Assembly: GCF_026262505.1 (NCBI RefSeq)
Contig: NC_067207.1
Span: 13,732,082-13,796,081 of the forward strand
Direction of reading: 5' to 3'
DNA from: Trichomonas vaginalis G3
Taxonomy: Eukaryota > Parabasalia > Trichomonadida > Trichomonadidae
DNA length: 64,000 nucleotides
Below the pieces are notes generated by a model, which worked only from the letters and a program-made list of their open reading frames with translations, was not told the origin of the DNA and did no database searches. A program made the position numbers and the translations under genes. Shown one piece after another: positions 27,536-37,855 of the stretch. Each line of letters begins with the position of its first letter. Position 1 is the first letter of the stretch.

Positions 27536-28237
27536 ATGTCCGAACAAGCACCGAAGCCGAACACAATGACAGATGTCCTTTCAAGGTTGCCAGACAAGCG
27601 CCCAATTCAAATTCAAATTGCCCAACTGAAAGCTCATCTGACAAACACCATTAAGACTCTCCAAAGTAGTCTTATGACAGAGATGACCAATCTCAAAGCC
27701 GATGTCCTCATGAACCAAGCTTCCAATGAGAAATGCCTGAACGATTTCTCAGAATCGTTGCGCAATTACGAGAGAGAGAACCGAGACCTTGCCAGACTCA
27801 TCTACCGTTTCTTCGAAGAGATAGACGCCATCTGGAAGGTACTCGGAAAGGACAGAACATGCAACACCGTACTTCGTGAGTACCAAATTGAAGAAGGAAT
27901 TGTCGAGGAAGAAGAGGAAGAAAAGAAACACGAAGAAGAAGAGGAAGAAGAAGAAGTTCCTGAAGCCGCTACATGGGCAACCCTTGTTGCCGATGACGGT
28001 TACGAAATTTTCCAACCCTACCCATACCAAATCCGCAACAAGGAGACAGGCAAGGTTCTTACCCCAGTCCTCAACAACTTGGGACACTTGAACCTTAACC
28101 TTCGGAATCGCGGTTCAATCTCCATGGGCAAGCTTGTCGCAATTCAATGGGTTCCAAATCCAGACAAGAAGACGAAGGTCAGACACATTGACGGTGACAA
28201 GCTCAACAACCGTAAGGAGAACCTCGAGTGGTTCTAA
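27536..28237 (+). CDS. Coiled-coil protein with C-terminal HNH/NUMOD-like domain, 233 aa
   Basis: Residues 1-120 helical (TDVLSRLPDKRPIQIQIAQL), then a Glu-rich linker (EEEEEEKKHEEEEEEEEVPE), then ~80 residues laid out like phage HNH nucleases: YEIFQPYPYQIRNKETGKVL, LNLNLRNRGSISMGKLVAIQWVPNPD in two strands, and VRHIDGDKLNNRKENLEW. The usual His of the leading VHRLVA-type strand reads MGKLVA, and the protein stops immediately after NLEWF. It may be a binding domain derived from a nuclease rather than an active enzyme. Leader CACTTCATTTTTTCG before ATG. Confidence 0.6.
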   Translation: MSEQAPKPNTMTDVLSRLPDKRPIQIQIAQLKAHLTNTIKTLQSSLMTEMTNLKADVLMNQASNEKCLNDFSESLRNYERENRDLARLIYRFFEEIDAIWKVLGKDRTCNTVLREYQIEEGIVEEEEEEKKHEEEEEEEEVPEAATWATLVADDGYEIFQPYPYQIRNKETGKVLTPVLNNLGHLNLNLRNRGSISMGKLVAIQWVPNPDKKTKVRHIDGDKLNNRKENLEWF

Positions 28238-28285
28238 GAGTAAAAAAAAATTATTTTAGGGGGAAACCCCAAGTAAATTTAAGTT

Positions 28286-28543
28286 TTATTTTTGGTATTC
28301 GTACCAATCTTGGAATGTGAAGACCACATCCCAACCTCTGTACGTGAGTCTTGGGTCCACGTCTAAGACCCTTCTGTAGCAATTCCAAGCCCGAGCAAAT
28401 TCAATTGTCAACCACTCGTCTCCTCTGTTGTCTTCAATCCATTCTTTGAAGAGACGGTCGAGTTCGGGCTTGGAATATCTCTTGCCTGGGTCCGAGACCA
28501 ACATTTGGTTGAACTGGACGAAGCGCTCAGGGATGTACGCCAT
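28286..28543 (-). CDS. Small Maverick protein, 85 aa
   Basis: MAYIPERFVQFNQMLVSDPG, then WIEDNRGDEWLTIEFARAWN and an aromatic C-terminus (TFQDWYEYQK). Leader AGTGACATTTTTTTA before ATG. Convergent with the HNH-like gene and upstream of polymerase B. Unknown. Confidence 0.5.
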   Translation of the reverse strand: MAYIPERFVQFNQMLVSDPGKRYSKPELDRLFKEWIEDNRGDEWLTIEFARAWNCYRRVLDVDPRLTYRGWDVVFTFQDWYEYQK

Positions 28544-28576
28544 TAAAAAAATGTCACTTTTTTTAAAATAGATTTT

Positions 28577-30730
28577 TTATTTCATGCAATGTTTAACTAT
28601 TTCACCATCTTCTTTAACACCCCAGTACTTACGCTTGGAGAGGACATGAACTTCGGTGAAAATTTTGTCCAATTTGAATTGACCCATCTTTTCACCGACC
28701 ATTCCCATTTCAATGAGTTTGTTGTATCCTTCTTCGTTCGTCATGAGTGCGTCAATGTTCTCATAGTATACCACAACTTTCGATTTGACTTCGGAGAAGA
28801 ATTTGTTGTACTCGTCAAGGACTGCTTTTGCGAACTGAGGGTAAGACCAATGTTCGACAATAGGTTTTAATGTGGTTACTAAGCCACTTTGACCTTGAGT
28901 GAATTCGTACTTCAAAACAAAAGGAGAAAACCTTTCAACAAAGTTGTCGACCTTCTCATAATGTTTACTCTTCATCTCTTGAGGTTTCTTAATGGAATAT
29001 CCCCATGTCGAATTCATAAGCAATTTGAGTGTCATTGCAAGTTTGGGGTTTGAAGCTTTCCTAATATCATACAGTTGTTGTATGACTTTTCCAACTGTAT
29101 AGTTCCTTCCCGGGAACTCACCATCTTCGTTTGGAATTCCAGTCGGAATATATTGGACAAACCTCATGTATGCAGCGTTAAGGTCGACATAGTATATCTT
29201 TTCATCTGAGTCGAACTTGTCGCAACCAATTGGTCCAGTTTGTGGAAATTCAAGTGAGTCTCTTATCTTCTGAGAAACTTCTCCTGTTATCTCATAAACA
29301 TCGTCGAAGCAACCTGTTTCATATAAAACCTTCTGACCTAACTCAGATGCTCTCCAATACAATTTGACGTCAATTGGATGTCTCAATGGAAGTTTGTTTA
29401 TAGCATCTTGAAGTTCTTGCAACCTCATTGGAAGTTCTTCTGGTTCAGGTTTGGTATCCGAACATACCAACCCCTTGTGGAACTGTGTACTTCTTTTGTA
29501 CTAGAACTTTGTCTGGAACAACTTTTGGTCTTGCTAACAATGAAAAGTTTGTTTCGTCTTTTGGTACAAAAGTTTCTGTCAGCTTGTCATCTGGAATTGG
29601 TTCCAACAAACCTTTCTCGAAAAGAATGTTTACAGCTCTGACAATGTTGCACTTACTTTTACCAAAGAATGGGTTTGTAAGACTTTCGTTCAACATGAAG
29701 TGGTTGTGGACAATTACAATCTTCAACCATGGTAAGTCTTTGTCAACAACATAGTCGTCATGTGAAGAACCTTTAGCTGTAGGTATGTTGACTCGGATAT
29801 TGACATTTGCCAACGGTGCAATTTTTGCCAATTGACCTCTGAGAATGTACCTTGTCTTCACACATGACTCAAGATACTTCATCTTCTCATCTGTAACAAG
29901 ACCAGAGTTCCTGAGACATGTAAGAATACAAGGTTCATTGACAATTTTTTCAATTGAATTGTAAATTCCATACCTTGTCAAGTCAATGTCAGACTTATTT
30001 ATGAACGGGAAGTATCCAGCATGTTGTCTGACTGCTTGAGGGTTAGGTTGGTACTATTCGAACTTGACACTTGCAATTCCTTCAATTGCATTCAAAATGT
30101 CTGAGTCGGAGTCAACCATTTGTTCTCTCTTTGTAGTCTTGAAAGCGTCAAGAAGTTTTGCGGCTGTTTCTTCATTGCCATGTGCATAGTAAATGTGACC
30201 ATCCAAATCTGTTATGGTCAATCTGAGATTGTGTCCTTTCTTATTTCCGTCTTGAATTGCAGCAAGTACTCCCATGAAGCCTTCTTTGTTCTTTCCTTCG
30301 TCAAAGTTTACTGTAAAGGTTCGAACAGATGTAATTTGACTTCTAACTTCACGATACTTTTCATATGCATATCTTGTTCTTTCCATGGGAGCATGTGCGT
30401 CTTCACCTTTTCCTTTTTTCCTTCTCAAAGGATGCAATTGTTCGTCATGTTTCCAGTAGAATCTGGCAAAGCCGTCGTGTCCTTCAACTTGAGGTTCACT
30501 AACATCGAAAGGCATGTCCATAAGACGTTCTTCTTCTAACCTCTCTAGTCTGTTTGGATAATTGGCACGTGCTGTTTCCAAATCCATTTCGTAGCGAAGA
30601 CCAGACAATTTGTCATAGACTTTTATGGGTCTTCCCTTCCTATATTTAAAATTCTTCGAAACTCTCCAACCATATCTTTGCAACTCTGCTTTTATTCTAG
30701 CAGACTTTCTGTCCATTCTATATGGGGCAT
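28577..30730 (-). pseudogene. Polymerase B copy 2 (Maverick B), broken
   Basis: Near-identical to the Maverick A polymerase over its whole length, including motif A DLNAAYM, motif B NSTWGYS and the motif-C stretch YYENIDALM. Damage visible by direct comparison: a one-base loss near the first codons (~30725), TGG to TAG at 30054-30056, and one inserted base at ~29450. The stop codon lies in the N-terminal part, so no full product is possible. Confidence 0.9.
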
Positions 30731-30758
30731 TTTTATAAAAATAAAAAATTTTTTTTCT

Positions 30759-31338
30759 TTACTTTACATAACCGCCTGCTGCCATAAGTCTTTGACGCCA
30801 ACCCATACCAGCTAATGAAGGTTGACTTGGTTTAGTTTGGAAACTAAACTTTGGTTTTGGTTTATCTTCAGTTTTTGGTTTTCTTCTTCTATCGGTTTTT
30901 CGTCACTTTTCGGTTCCTCTGACTTTACTTCACTTGCAGGAACAGTTGTGTCGTCAACATCTTCATAAATATCATATGCCATTTGTTTTTGTTTTCCTTT
31001 CAACTTTTTGTGTTTGTTGTAAAGTTTAGAATATTTCGACTCTAAGTCAATGAGATGTTCTATAATGAACTTGGTCAGTGAAGTAAACTTTTCCATCTGT
31101 TGTCTCGAAAGCTCCTTCAGACTTCAATATTTTATTTGTGAGAGCCTGTTTCTTTTTTGAGATACTAGCCGTTCCATTTCTATGAAAAGTGACTTTATAG
31201 TTAGGGTTTGTATTTCCAGACCTGGCACTTTCTATTATTGAATTTCTCTTCATCTGTAAGTTCTTTGACAGGTTTTGACAATGGTTCTGAACTTTTTGTT
31301 TGTGGTGTCAAATCTACCGTTTCAACTTCTTCGGTCAT
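30759..31338 (-). pseudogene. Copy 2 of the 194-aa protein, frameshifted
   Basis: Aligns with 3039-3623. Small deletions near 30885, 31070 and 31245 destroy the frame. The C-terminal LAGMGWRQRL tail is kept. Leader and spacing to the 54-aa gene are the same as in Maverick A. Confidence 0.85.
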
Positions 31339-31357
31339 TTCATCTCAGTAAAAAATT

Positions 31358-31522
31358 TTAGTTTGGTTTGTTTTCAACTGGTTGTTGTTGTGGAGGTGGG
31401 ATGGTTCCTTTAATAATATCATTCAGTTTCACATGCTGAGCCTGACTATATGGTATCGGTTTAAATGCTGGAAGCCGACAAATCCATCTTGAACTCATTT
31501 GTCTCAATGCTGCATTGTTCAT
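31358..31522 (-). CDS. Copy 2 of the small 51-aa gene, 54 aa, intact
   Basis: Shares MNNAALRQMSSRWICRLPA and QQQPVENKPN with 3643-3798, but the middle (FKPIPYSQAQHVKLNDIIKG) is unrelated to the middle of the other copy. Both are open, so the variable centre is not simple decay. Confidence 0.6.
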   Translation of the reverse strand: MNNAALRQMSSRWICRLPAFKPIPYSQAQHVKLNDIIKGTIPPPQQQPVENKPN

Positions 31523-31541
31523 TTCATCTCAATAAAAAACT

Positions 31542-31859
31542 TTACATTCCCCACGTTTGAGGCGGTTGAGGTTGGTTATTGTTTACCCACTGTTGTGCAT
31601 GGTTATATCCTCTGTTAAAGAATCTTTCACCTTGGTCCATATAGTGTCCTGCTTGGTTATAGTAGTCATTTGCTTTGTTATAATAGTTTCCTGCTTGTCT
31701 TCCTACATTGTCCATCCATCCTTGAACTTTTCCTCTTGTTTCAGGATTTGGAATAAGATTTGTTGCATCTCGTGCTACATCCCAACCTTTCTGTACAGTT
31801 TGTATAATAGGTTGTGCTTTCTCTTTAAGTATACCTAATGTACTCAAAATCTTCCTTCC
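31542..31859 (-). pseudogene. Copy 2 of the 133-aa protein, 5' truncated at the Maverick B break
   Basis: Identical in frame to 3818-~4137 (GRKILSTLGILKEKAQ to PQTWGM). At ~31860 it joins unrelated AT-rich DNA, which removes the MGLFGA start. The chimaeric open frame beyond is not a real gene. Confidence 0.85.
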
Positions 31860-32070
31860 TATTTTCAAAATAGGTTTTAATAAGAAAAATAGACAATTTA
31901 TGAAGTAACAAAGCACATAGTATTATAAAAAAGAAAAACATTTTTCTCATATGAAAGAAAATATAACGTATTTTTTACAGAGCGTAGGTATATATCGAGC
32001 CAATTCACACCATAAATTCTTTTCTCGTTCTCGGGCCTATAAACAACCTGAGGTGCACAACAATATTAAC

Positions 32071-32443
32071 TTATACTGCTGTTATCTGGATTTGAATCCT
32101 CAATTGAGAGAATTCCAGATAACTTCAGTATAAACAAACCATATACATGTTTCCTCCTTGCTTCTAGGCCAAGCATAACAAGTACATTACCTTAGAGCAA
32201 ATCTCATTCGGAGTTTCTCATTTAATGAGAGACTCCGAATGAGATTTGCCTATTTGATTAATATTGTGCTTTATGAGATGCAAATTCTGATGATAAATAT
32301 TGATCTAGAGCTTATATAAGATGCGAAGAAACTTCAAAAAAAGCTAACCGGTAAAGACAGCAACTTGCAACACCAAGTTGCTCACGTAGTGATTACAAGC
32401 ATATCTGCAAGGCAAAGTCCTCAGGATGCAGAACTTTGCCTGC
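32071..32443. repeat. Hairpin group upstream of DDE_1 transposase
   Basis: Stems: 32071-32133 (TTATACTG..GTTATCTGGA with its complement), 32197-32249 (GCAAATCTCATTCGGAGT with its complement), ~32359-32382 (AGCAACTTG/CAAGTTGCT) and 32407-32443 (GGCAAAGT/ACTTTGCC). Less regular than the other arrays. Confidence 0.75.
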
Positions 32444-32730
32444 AATCAGAAAAGAGATTGCTCCAAGGTTAACTATAGTTTGATATCGTAAAATTCACTT
32501 CAAAATGACGTTAACACATTTAAATTTATACGTTTAAATTCTATAGTTTATTTATAACTTCATTTTTCTTTATTGCTCTACGAGCTATTCTCATTGCATG
32601 ATGTGTTAGTGTGCCGGCCCTAACATGGAAGCTGTGAGATATTGTGTTCAGAGAATGGAAGCAAATAATCTATTTAGAAGATGAAATAACAACAATGATA
32701 TGAGTGAAAATGAAATTATTAATGTCGATT

Positions 32731-33000
32731 GCATCATCCTTAGATTGATAACAATACAAACTGCTGCATTCTCCAGATTCCACGCATTGTCAGATTTTCA
32801 GAGATTCTTAGTCAAATCATAAGCCAGTCATACAAAACCTAGAAGTTAGCATCATCCCTAGATTGATAACAATACAAACTGCTGCATTTCTCCAGATTCC
32901 ACGCATTGTCAGATTTTCAAGAGATTCTTTAGTCAAAATCATAAGCCAGTCATACAAAACCTAGAAGTTAGCATCATCCTTAATTGATAACAATACAAAC
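32731..33000. repeat. Tandem repeat, unit ~118-122 bp
   Basis: GCATCATCC...GATTGATAACAATACAAA starts at 32731, 32849 and 32971; units differ by a few single-base insertions. Two full copies plus the beginning of a third. Confidence 0.9.
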
Positions 33001-33107
33001 CCCTTTACTTATATTTTTTTTTAAAAAAACTAAAAACGATATATTCCTCTCATATCGTTTTTGAAAATTGGTACCTAACAAACTCGAACTCATGGCCCAA
33101 CAAAAAA

Positions 33108-35674
33108 ATGGATGAAGAACCAGATATACCCAATCTGGAATCCATTCCGCAACACATTGCAGAGAAACTCTGCAACTAGGCAAACTTGTTCAAGGCAAAA
33201 GTTAAATGCAGTAAATTTGTCAGACACTCAAGTATCTCTCCTAATGACCTCATTGAAGACAGCTTGGATCCAGCTAACAAAGGTCTCATAGAAATTCTCG
33301 CCAAGAGTACAAACGTTTGTCCTGCCACCTTATATAATTACCGTAAAAAATACGAACTTGACCCAGAATTTAACCCAAAGACGGCTGCATCTTTGATCAA
33401 TCGTGCTATCAGTGATCACGGTGAAGAATTGTTAGCCAATTACATCATCAAAGAATTCATCGAAAAAAATTCTTCTTTAACACCCAAATGTGCAGAGTGC
33501 TTGTCAAGATGTTCATAAAGGCTTACCCTAACGAGATTCTCAGAAACGATTTTGTTGTTTCTGACCATTACCTTTCGAATTTCCGAGAGAGATGCGACCT
33601 GACCACTCGTGAAGCACATTGGCATCGTCGGCCAAAAGACATCGAAGAGATGAAGACTCGTATCGAAAGCTTTAAACAGACCAAAGCTCAACTTATGGAA
33701 CTCTTCAAGGATGAATTGTGGAGAATCTGCAACGCAGATGAATCCTTTTACGGATGTGGAATCGCTCATGGACTGACATATGCAATAAAAGGCTCGGAAG
33801 GTGTTGACGTCCACATGAATCATAACGAGAAGAAAGGAATCACTATTATTGCCACAATCCAGGCAGACGGCAGTAAACTTCCACTCACATTTGTCTGCAA
33901 GGGTCTCACAGATGCATGCCATAAGCAGATTTACGACAACAGAGTCTTTTCCAATGAGTTGATTTTGCATTCCGAAACAGGTTGGGCCACAAAGGAGATA
34001 TTTCAAGAATATCTCAGATGGCTTAGAAAGTATTACAACGATCGTTATCGCGAGAATCCAAGTTACATTCAAAATGATAGAATCTACTTGTTTCTTGATA
34101 CATATTCTAGCCACAGAAATGCAGAAACAAAGAAGCTTGCTAAAGACTTGAACATCACACTCGTCTTCATTCCAGTTGGATGCACCGATCTGTGCCAACC
34201 TCTTGACATGCATGTCTTTGGCGCCTTAAAGAATATGGCAACGAGAACATGGTGGACTTACTATTCTATCGACACTTCCCTCGAGTGCACGCTGAAGTTG
34301 GCAGTGTATATTTTAATACGTTGCTGGAATGCGCTGACTCCTGAGCTCATTGAGACTGCATTCAGTATGCACATCAAAGATCTTGAAGAAAATGAAAGCA
34401 TCCAACCACGTATCTCTGACGAAGAGGCCTCAGACTTCATTGAACGGATTGACGAAGTGAAGGCTCAATTCACAGTAGGCGAGCTTCTTGGCCAAAACGC
34501 AGAAGAGGAAGACGCCCCTGATTTTGACCTCCTTCAAGAGTTCAGTGAGATCAATGAACGACGCCATAGGAGACAGGAAAATACCCAGATTGAAGAAATA
34601 GTTTCAGATGATGAAGACTGGGATGGAAGTGATGATGAAGAAGATCTTGAAGGATTCACTCCAGAAGAAGAAAGAGAAATCCTTGAATATGATCTAGATC
34701 CATCAGAAATTGAAAGCGCAGTAGAACCTGAACCAAATTATAATCCTCCTTCTCCAGCTGAAATGTTTTCGCCTCTTCCAATAGTTGATGTCCATTTTGA
34801 ACCCACAGATCAATTGATACACTGCCTTGCATCAAGAAGCGGAGCATCTTTTATGGACTCTGTGGAATATGCTCCGCGATTTGATGTTTTGTTAACCAAT
34901 CAGCTTCATTACTCAGAAATATTTAACGAGATCAGACGTCACAATCATTATGCCACAGAGAGGGTAAATTCACAAATCATCAGGCTCGATGATTCTCGAA
35001 GCGCCTTAAATGCCGCCATGCAATTGTTCTTGACTATCATTATCCTTGAAAATATTCGAATCGAAGAAGATAATGGTGCAAGAGCTTTAGAATTGTTTCA
35101 GGTTGGAGAAGAAGATTCCAAACAAGAAGATCTTCTCCATATCCTACAAATATTAGAACGTATGGGAAGATCTACTTCGATTTCACCAGGAAAAACATAT
35201 AATATGCTTCATTTTGAACAACAAGGCGATCCACGACTCATTATTTCATCTTTTATGAACCCACATTTATGCGGGATTCAATTCATTGATGAGAATAATC
35301 AAGCTCAATGTGTTAACATGTTAAAACTTCCTGAAGATGGAAATTTCAAAGAATATTTCGAGAATAAGAAGATTACTCATGTGAATAGATACCTCTTCAT
35401 TGCAAATGACCGCGAATCTCAAGAAGCTCAGCCAGATCAAATTGAACTGCTTCATGAACATTCACATATCATATTTATCAGATTTGCCATTGTTTCACTT
35501 ACACTCGGAAGAGATGGTCATGCCTCTTTTAAATTTTATAAGAGACTTGATTTACAAGGCGAATATGTTGTGATCGATGAAAATTGGTGTTATGTGATCC
35601 CAAGAGGAGGAGCAATCGGATATCAATTTTTATCATTGTATGTCAGAGGTAAGGATGTTGAAATTGAAAATTAA
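33108..35674 (+). pseudogene. pogo/DDE_1-type transposase with long acidic C-terminus
   Basis: N-terminal frame from ATG 33108 has a TAG at ~33177-33179, then an HTH-like domain (NVCPATLYNYRKKYELDPEF); the frame changes near 33480. The catalytic part has RICNADESFYG (first Asp), YLFLDTYSSHRN (second Asp) and GCTDLCQPLDMHVFGALKN, the DDD arrangement of pogo/Tigger-like DDE_1 enzymes. It is followed by ~430 residues of acidic and then folded sequence not found in typical members (LEGFTPEEEREILEYDLDPS). The 728-residue second part is open to 35674. A cut-and-paste transposase; this copy has two lesions near its start. Confidence 0.7.
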
Positions 35675-35942
35675 TTCATAATTTCTATTTATTTATATAT
35701 TTTGTTTTTTATTTGTAAGCTGTAAATAATGATTTGTTATAAGAAGATGGTCTTTTTCACCAAGAAAAATTTTGTGTGTAAAAAATTTTTATCGTCTGAC
35801 AAGTTTCTCTGTGAAATATGAAAATTTAATGTGTGATTACATTAGGAAAATATTTATAGAAATAAATATAAGAAATTAGAGAAAAAAATTTAAAAAGTAA
35901 AAAAATGAAGAAAATAACTGGAATACGAAGAATTTAGGGAGG

Positions 35943-37855
35943 ATAGAGTGCATTATTGTTCTAAGCATGTCATTCCGGGAGACATTGCCTGTGCATGTCT
36001 CCCAGAATGGCATACTGTTCCGCATTCATAACTTGAATGCGGAACTTTGACCGACAAGAGTGCATTGTGCACTCTTGTTGGTCTGCATGTGTCATTCCGG
36101 GAGACATTGCCTGTGCATGTCTCCCAGAATGGCATACTGTTCCGCATTCATAACTTGAATGCGGAACTTTGACCGACAAGAGTGCATTGTGCACTCTTGT
36201 TGGTCTGCATGTGTCATTCCGGGAGACATTGCCTGTGCATGTCTCCCAGAATGGCATACTGTTCCGCATTCATAACTTGAATGCGGAACTTTGACCGACA
36301 AGAGTGCATTGTGCACTCTTGTTTGTCATCCACTATGATACTTAGAGAAAATACTTTACTTACATTATTTAAAATATTAATTTCCCTATTTAATATTTAT
36401 TTATTATTTTTTGTGCTTTATATTCCCTATGGCATGTACTGAACTATTTTATAGACTCTACCGAGCTATCTCCACATATAAACATTTGACAATAACACAT
36501 ATATACTCTCTTCATATTCTAGTCTCATGACATATTATTGCAAAAGCTATATTTATACAGCATACCTCATAAAGTCTCATTTTAGCCATATCTAAGCGTT
36601 CAAAACCTATTTTCCACACGTAATCTGATTCTTCTGGCTCCGCTGATTCGATTTCTGCTGTCAGATCGTGAAAATATGAATCACATAAAGAGATAAACAC
36701 AAGTTACCCACTGATATTTTCCGTTTAAATGTACAAAACAATCTTTGAAGTATTTCAATTTTTCCAAAAGTGTGTGAATTCAAAAAGTCACAATATATCT
36801 AGTTATTACCCAGTATTAATTTTTTAATTTAGTTTTTGAGATATTCATTTTATAATACGTATTATTCAGAAAATTAAATACATTTGTAAGGGAAAACGGA
36901 ATTAATAACAAATATATGAATATCGTGGAAGAGTCAATTTGAAGAAAACATTATTATTTTGGATTTGTGTTTATCTCTTTATGTGATTCATATTTTCACG
37001 ATCTGACAGCAGAAATCGAATCAGCGGAGCCAGAAGAATCAGATTACGTGTGGAAAATAGGTTTTGAACGCTTAGATAGGCTAAATGAGACTTTATGAGG
37101 TATGCTGTATAAATATAGCTTTTGCAATAATATGTCATGAGACTAGAATATGAAGAGAGTATATATGTGTTATTGTCAAATGTTTATATGTGGAGATAGC
37201 TCGGTAGAGTCTATAAAATAGTTCAGTACATGCCATAGGGAATATAAAGCACAAAAAATAATAAATAAATATTAAATAGGGAAATTAATATTTTAAATAA
37301 TGTAAGTAAAGTATTTTCTCTAAGTATCATAGTGGATGACAAACAAGAGTGCACAATGCACTCTTGTCGGTCAAAGTTCCGCATTCAAGTTATGAATGCG
37401 GAACAGTATGCCATTCTGGGAGACATGCACAGGCAATGTCTCCCGGAATGACACATGCAGACCAACAAGAGTGCACAATGCACTCTTGTCGGTCAAAGTT
37501 CCGCATTCAAGTTATGAATGCGGAACAGTATGCCATTCTGGGAGACATGCACAGGCAATGTCTCCCGGAATGACACATGCAGACCAACAAGAGTGCACAA
37601 TGCACTCTTGTCGGTCAAAGTTCCGCATTCAAGTTATGAATGCGGAACAGTATGCCATTCTGGGAGACATGCACAGGCAATGTCTCCCGGAATGACACAT
37701 GCAGACCAACAAGAGTGCACAATGCACTCTTGTCGGTCAAAGTTCCGCATTCAAGTTATGAATGCGGAACAGTATGCCATTCTGGGAGACATGCACAGGC
37801 AATGTCTCCCGGAATGACACATGCAGACCAACAAGAGTGAACAATCCGCTTTCTC
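35943..37855. repeat. Large palindrome with 122-bp hairpin minisatellite arms
   Basis: Left arm ~35950-36702 is the reverse complement of 36965-37850, around a ~260-bp AT-rich spacer. The outer part of each arm is a tandem array of 122-bp units: about three on the left, four on the right. The inner ~380 bp are single-copy. Base identity between arms is very high (a few small differences near 36590/37070). No real gene: open frames inside are by-products of the repeats. Confidence 0.9.
37333..37850. repeat. Right 122-bp array (four units)
   Basis: Each unit holds three hairpins: GACAAGAGTGCA with its complement; TTCCGCATTCA with GAATGCGGAA; and GGGAGACAT with ATGTCTCCC. Units are almost identical; the last is cut after GACCAACAAGAGTG. 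Confidence 0.9.

Larger units (their letters stand above)
13306..31860. mobile_element. Maverick/Polinton B (distal end lost)
   Basis: Starts with the GC-rich palindrome at 13306-13336 and contains capsid, helicase, ATPase and polymerase genes in ~18.5 kb. It ends abruptly at about 31860 inside the 133-aa gene, so everything that lies beyond this point in Maverick A (integrase, tail fibre, methyltransferase, TIR) is missing. Most larger genes are broken by one stop or several frameshifts; the ATPase is intact. Confidence 0.85.
31861..33107. other. Non-coding stretch with hairpins and a ~120-bp tandem repeat
   Basis: No gene seen. Holds the hairpin group 32071-32443 and the tandem repeat 32731-33000. 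Otherwise AT-rich. It may be the left part of the element that carries the downstream transposase; its left end is not defined. Confidence 0.5.

Noticed and set aside
31860-31916. Extended N-terminus (MLCYFINCLFFLL) on the second 133-aa protein copy
   Set aside because: Chance fusion across the Maverick B breakpoint; the A copy has a different, coherent N-terminus.
33440-34213. 257-codon minus-strand frame opposite the pogo-like transposase
   Set aside because: Antisense of a conserved catalytic region with no recognisable protein features of its own.
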